In this document: piece after piece, positions 60,601-64,000 of the stretch | Position numbering within the stretch: the stretch's first letter is position 1 | Layout: each line of letters starts with the position of its first letter | DNA from: Neckera pumila | Taxonomy: Eukaryota > Streptophyta > Bryopsida > Hypnales > Neckeraceae | Assembly: GCA_963969595.1 (NCBI GenBank) | Contig: OZ018411.1 | Coordinates: forward strand, 11,348,501 to 11,412,500 | Length of the DNA: 64,000 bases | Direction: 5' to 3' | Translations under genes and position numbers: made by a program | Notes under the pieces: model-generated | What the model saw: the letters and a program-made list of their open reading frames with translations, nothing else | Told to the model about the DNA's origin: nothing | Databases searched by the model: none

Positions 60601-63600
60601 TAGAAATTGGACTTCCAGGGTTGCATAATAATTTATATATATGACTGCTATGCAACTCAAGTATGGCATATCAACAAACCAACAAACCATCCCCAAGAGC
60701 ATGTAGCCTCTTGAGTTGATAAACAGAGAGTTCAGGACACCTTCCAAGTGTTTCGAGCACATCAAATCTGAAATTAGGTTATTCACCAATGTGCTTGCCA
60801 AAACTTTTCGAAGTAACAATTTCGTTATATTGGCAGGAGTTCAGGACATTATCACTTCTACAGACCTCTGTTTCTATAAAAATGAAGTCTTAGTTTCTTG
60901 GTGCAGTTCAATGTCACAGTTTTGGTGGTCTGAATTGCACCAACATAACAATATTGAAGTTCCAATCACCGAGCATTGTGTCAGCAAGCTCCCACACCAA
61001 ACATGATGAAAGTCATGGAACAGTATAAGTTAGAACTGTCTGTTTGAAAAAAAAACTTTTCAGAGAATTTTGCAAAATCATGATTGCGAACTCTGAATTA
61101 TCCATTCCCAGCGTATCCAAAAATTCAGCCATATTGTAAGCACACAGGAAAACATCCACATGTCAAGTTACAAAAATATGTGTTTCAAACTCACTTGAAT
61201 GTCCCCGAACAGCGATTACAGAGCATTCCGTGGAACACGCATTTAACTTAAGTTCTGGAGGTGAATACATTGGCTACTGCAGTGTACTTGAGACTGGTTC
61301 AAGCTTGAGGCCTAGACCCAAAATGACTTTGCAGAACAGTGAAATTTGTACAAGAATATCTCGCTGGCAATGATTTGACAACAGGATAAGAAGTGCAGCC
61401 ACCGTCCGCGACAAGCTGCATAAAAGTGGATTGAAGAAAGAAGGAGGTTGAGTTTTCTTTCGAAAAACAAAAGGAAGAGAAAGGAAATTTGCACTGATAG
61501 CTTGCTTCTGAAGCAGTTTTTTGGGTTGTTAAGTTATTGAAGACAAGAGAGAGGACAAGAGAACTTTGACTTACTCAGAGTGCACGTCCAAGTCCATGAC
61601 AAACTCCTTAATCTTCCTCAATCGATGGAAGAATGTTTTCACACAGCCTGGCCACATTGTACTTGTTGTGACTAGTTAATTCCCCAATGTGGGGGAAATG
61701 CAATTGTGGTGCAGATTGCAAGACTATACACCTACACACATCTCCCAAAGTATGCACCTACAAAAGACAACCTTTCTACTAAGTAGGATAAATAAGACAA
61801 ATTGTATTTCTAGCGGTAAAGAGCTCATATTCAAGTTCAGTGTAGCACCAACCCTCTTGCAAACAACTTAGCAACAACTTTTAGCTGCCTTTGCTCTTCA
61901 TAAAGCCACATCCAGTGCACACTGATAGGAAAAAGTCATCCTCTTCAAATGTGAACCTTGGGTGGCTCATCTAGTTCTCTAGGATTGACATAATTTCCTT
62001 AACTTTTTGCCAAGTTCAAACAAGAGGATGCCAAACTTGCCTCAAGGGATAAAATTAAGGTTTGGAAGTTTGGATGAAGTGGTCATAGGTGGGGCACATT
62101 TCATAAAGGAATCATAAACCTTTAAGAAAGTCAGAATGGTAAATGAGGATGTTGAGGAAGGGATGACACTGTTCTCACTCCAAGGCCACATTAGCAATCA
62201 AAACATCAAGGAGAAGATAACACATATTTTTGTAAACTCAAAAGATTAATATATTATTGTAATATTGTTCAAAAGGGCAAATTATATTGTTGGCTTGATT
62301 TTATAGTTAGAAGGGGATTGAGTGTGGTCTACATGGGGGCACAATGCATATATTACCCCATGCATTGAAGTCGTGTAGGCTTGCCAATTTCCGTGGCCAA
62401 TCACAACTCTTGCAAATTCTAGCACATTAGCAAAGAGTGTACTCACAGAAGACAACCTTCACTTTAAACTCCTTAGCCTAACTAGTGTTTGTGCGAATGT
62501 CCATTCAAGATGTCATTTTCATTTTGTAAAAAATCAAATTTAACAACTTCCAAGTTCTAGTGCAATTGTTCTAGTAATTTTTGGTAGAACCATTTACCAA
62601 ATTCATTTCCCATTTTCCAGATTGTTTTGAGCCATTGTCATGGAGTGACAAAGCATATCCATAATCTCAAAGAGGCCTTAGCGTGAATCAAACAACCTTG
62701 ACACAGAAGAAAAGGAACTAGGTGAAATTTTATAACCACTCTCTTCATTGGGGTTCAACCTCGACACTCAAAGTTCCAAGATCTGCTTTCTTCACCCAAG
62801 ATTAAAACGGCCTCACTGAAATTACGCTACATGATTCCACTTGGAACACTTTTAAGGAATAAGGACATCCTTCAGACTAGACTAGATTATACAGCCGTCT
62901 TTGTAATCTTGTAGAGAAAAGGCTTTCTTCGCCTCTTGCATCTTACAACTCAACAATCGTGTAATATTTTCCAAAACAAGCAAACCTCCAGATTGGAGTG
63001 ACCGCGTACGTGAACTACGAGCGGCGCTCAGCAAGGTGCGTAAACTTTGATCAAGAACGCAGATTTGAGTTAGCAAGCACGAAGTCGATTTCGTTTATTG
63101 GCGGTATCCCAATACCTAAGCACCTTTCAGAACGCGCCTTCGGAAACATAACTCCATACCTGTCTTAAATCGTGAACCTTAATGTACATATATAAGTCCA
63201 TTTTGGGACACGGAATCATGCCAATTTGACGAAATGGACCATCATACAATTGGATCATTCAAGAGCGTACGACGTATCGAAGAGATGGTGAACGAACAAC
63301 GAATCATCGAATACGAGACAAGCAAAGCAGAACTAAAAGGTCGGTAATGAACGAATACCTGGAAGGTGGTGGAGCATGGCCCCAGTGGGAAACACCCGTA
63401 GATTGACATGCAGTTGTACCGCAATCGGCAAAGCTAGCGACGCCAATCACCATCCCAACAGAGCAATAGATCAGTGTAATGCAGTGTGGTGCAATCCTCG
63501 CATGGACCCACGCCACTCACTCACAAGTTTCCTTCCCACAGAACTGCCGCTTGCTGCACTGATTCCGCCACCTGCTCATCATTCAACGCACTCTCGTAAG
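57612..63600. other. Long stretch without a supported gene
   Basis: Several protein-like but unidentified segments occur. At 59310-59580 the plus strand reads, with one stop, AAYDDFAPSTVVREWQ and then HPNFHLPRGNAQIHVFFPP. The minus strand at 61370-61440 reads MQLVADGGCTSYPVVKSLP, and at 62882-63076 ICVLDQSLRTLLSAARSSRT. I recognise no family and cannot chain them into a gene. GC content rises after 62900 toward the gene at 63820. Confidence 0.35.
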
Positions 63601-63604
63601 GCCA

Positions 63605-63612
63605 TATATATA
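63605..63612 (+). promoter_or_regulatory. Putative TATA box of the glyoxal-oxidase-like gene
   Basis: TATATATA lies about 210 bp upstream of the ATG in a GC-richer context. Position and motif are the only support. Confidence 0.5.
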
Positions 63613-63819
63613 CCCAATACCATCCTTTCCAATTCCACAGTGCAAATCACCACTTTAGCTGGCTGGCTGGCTAGCTCACTAGCTCCATCTAGCTCCCTGG
63701 CCACCTCCACTGCATCAATTGGCTCGGATTTTGCTATTAAAAGTCGAATCACTTGCTGCCATTTGGGTGGAGTTTGGATCAGGACAGAGGCAGTGCAGTG
63801 GTAGCAGTGAGCCAGCATC

Positions 63820-64000
63820 ATGGGGCTGGGCGGCCGAGTGGTGATGTTGGGACTCGCGGGGGTGCTGGTGATGCTGGCATGGAGCTCCGGGATGGTGGAA
63901 GCGCAGGGCTACTGGGAAACCGTGGTGGCGAACGCTGGAATCGCCACCATGCACGCGGCGGTGTCGCACGACGGCAACGTGGTGTTGCTGGATCGGACCA
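63820..64000 (+). CDS. Glyoxal/galactose-oxidase-like secreted oxidase, 5' end only
   Basis: Plant members of this copper-radical oxidase family are secreted; some oxidise aldehydes or galactose and act in cell-wall or pollen development. The ATG at 63820 opens a signal peptide (MGLGGRVVMLGLAGVLVMLA, likely cleaved after MVEA), followed by the mature start QGYWETVVANAGIATMHAAV and GNVVLLDRT, which is the characteristic N-terminus (W....NAGI..MH.....VVLLDRT) of the glyoxal oxidase domain. Only 60 codons are present before the window ends; catalytic Tyr and Cys residues lie further on. GC content is higher than in the surroundings. Confidence 0.88.
   Translation, partial: MGLGGRVVMLGLAGVLVMLAWSSGMVEAQGYWETVVANAGIATMHAAVSHDGNVVLLDRT

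Noticed and set aside
63715..63969. Minus-strand frame rich in His
   Set aside because: It is antisense to the glyoxal-oxidase-like start; His-rich composition comes from GTGGTG-type codons on the other strand.

Overview
This window is nuclear DNA of a land plant with a repeat-rich, AT-rich genome. The plant assignment rests on a complete phenylalanine ammonia-lyase gene, a plant-type class haemoglobin gene with three introns, a glyoxal/galactose-oxidase-type gene, remains of an L-type lectin receptor kinase and of a COMT-type O-methyltransferase, two Ty1/copia retrotransposons, and TTTAGGG-type repeats. PAL has three introns; most flowering-plant PAL genes have one, so a non-flowering lineage (bryophyte, lycophyte, fern) is my guess, but the species cannot be read from the window.

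Layout. 1-4879: gene-free, with one ~0.9 kb TTAA-flanked element. 4880-9636 (minus): two decayed genes, an O-methyltransferase and a lectin receptor kinase; the kinase is interrupted by an 809 bp TIR element and capped by a copia LTR. 9637-15540 (plus): degenerate copia element carrying two nested insertions. 16561-21109 (minus): a second, truncated copia, convergent with the first and carrying a 1.5 kb insertion that contains a 172 bp tandem repeat. 21110-28615: AT-rich and gene-free, with TTAA-element pieces and dispersed repeats. 28616-31991 (minus): intact PAL (4 exons, 728 aa) with a TATA box upstream. 32300-40866: gene-free, dense in small TIR elements, foldbacks and tandem repeats. 41031-41747 (minus): an intact intronless MPDU1/PQ-loop gene. 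41751-49758: more MITEs and foldbacks. 49759-51793 (plus): intact haemoglobin (4 exons, 170 aa). 51950-57611: TTAA elements and ~245 bp repeats. 57612-63600: no supported gene. 63820-64000 (plus): 5' end of a glyoxal-oxidase-like gene that runs off the window.

The intact genes are not an obvious cluster. PAL (entry to phenylpropanoids), a secreted copper-radical oxidase and a dead O-methyltransferase are loosely linked to cell-wall/phenolic chemistry; MPDU1 serves dolichol-linked glycosylation in the ER; haemoglobin scavenges NO/O2. The strongest novelty candidate is the TTAA-bounded family with CCCCTAAAG...CTTTAGGGG ends: about ten copies or fragments in 64 kb, no coding capacity, and one copy inside a copia coding region where the empty target site can be inferred. 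TTAA duplication with CCC-type ends recalls piggyBac, which is not a usual component of land-plant genomes.
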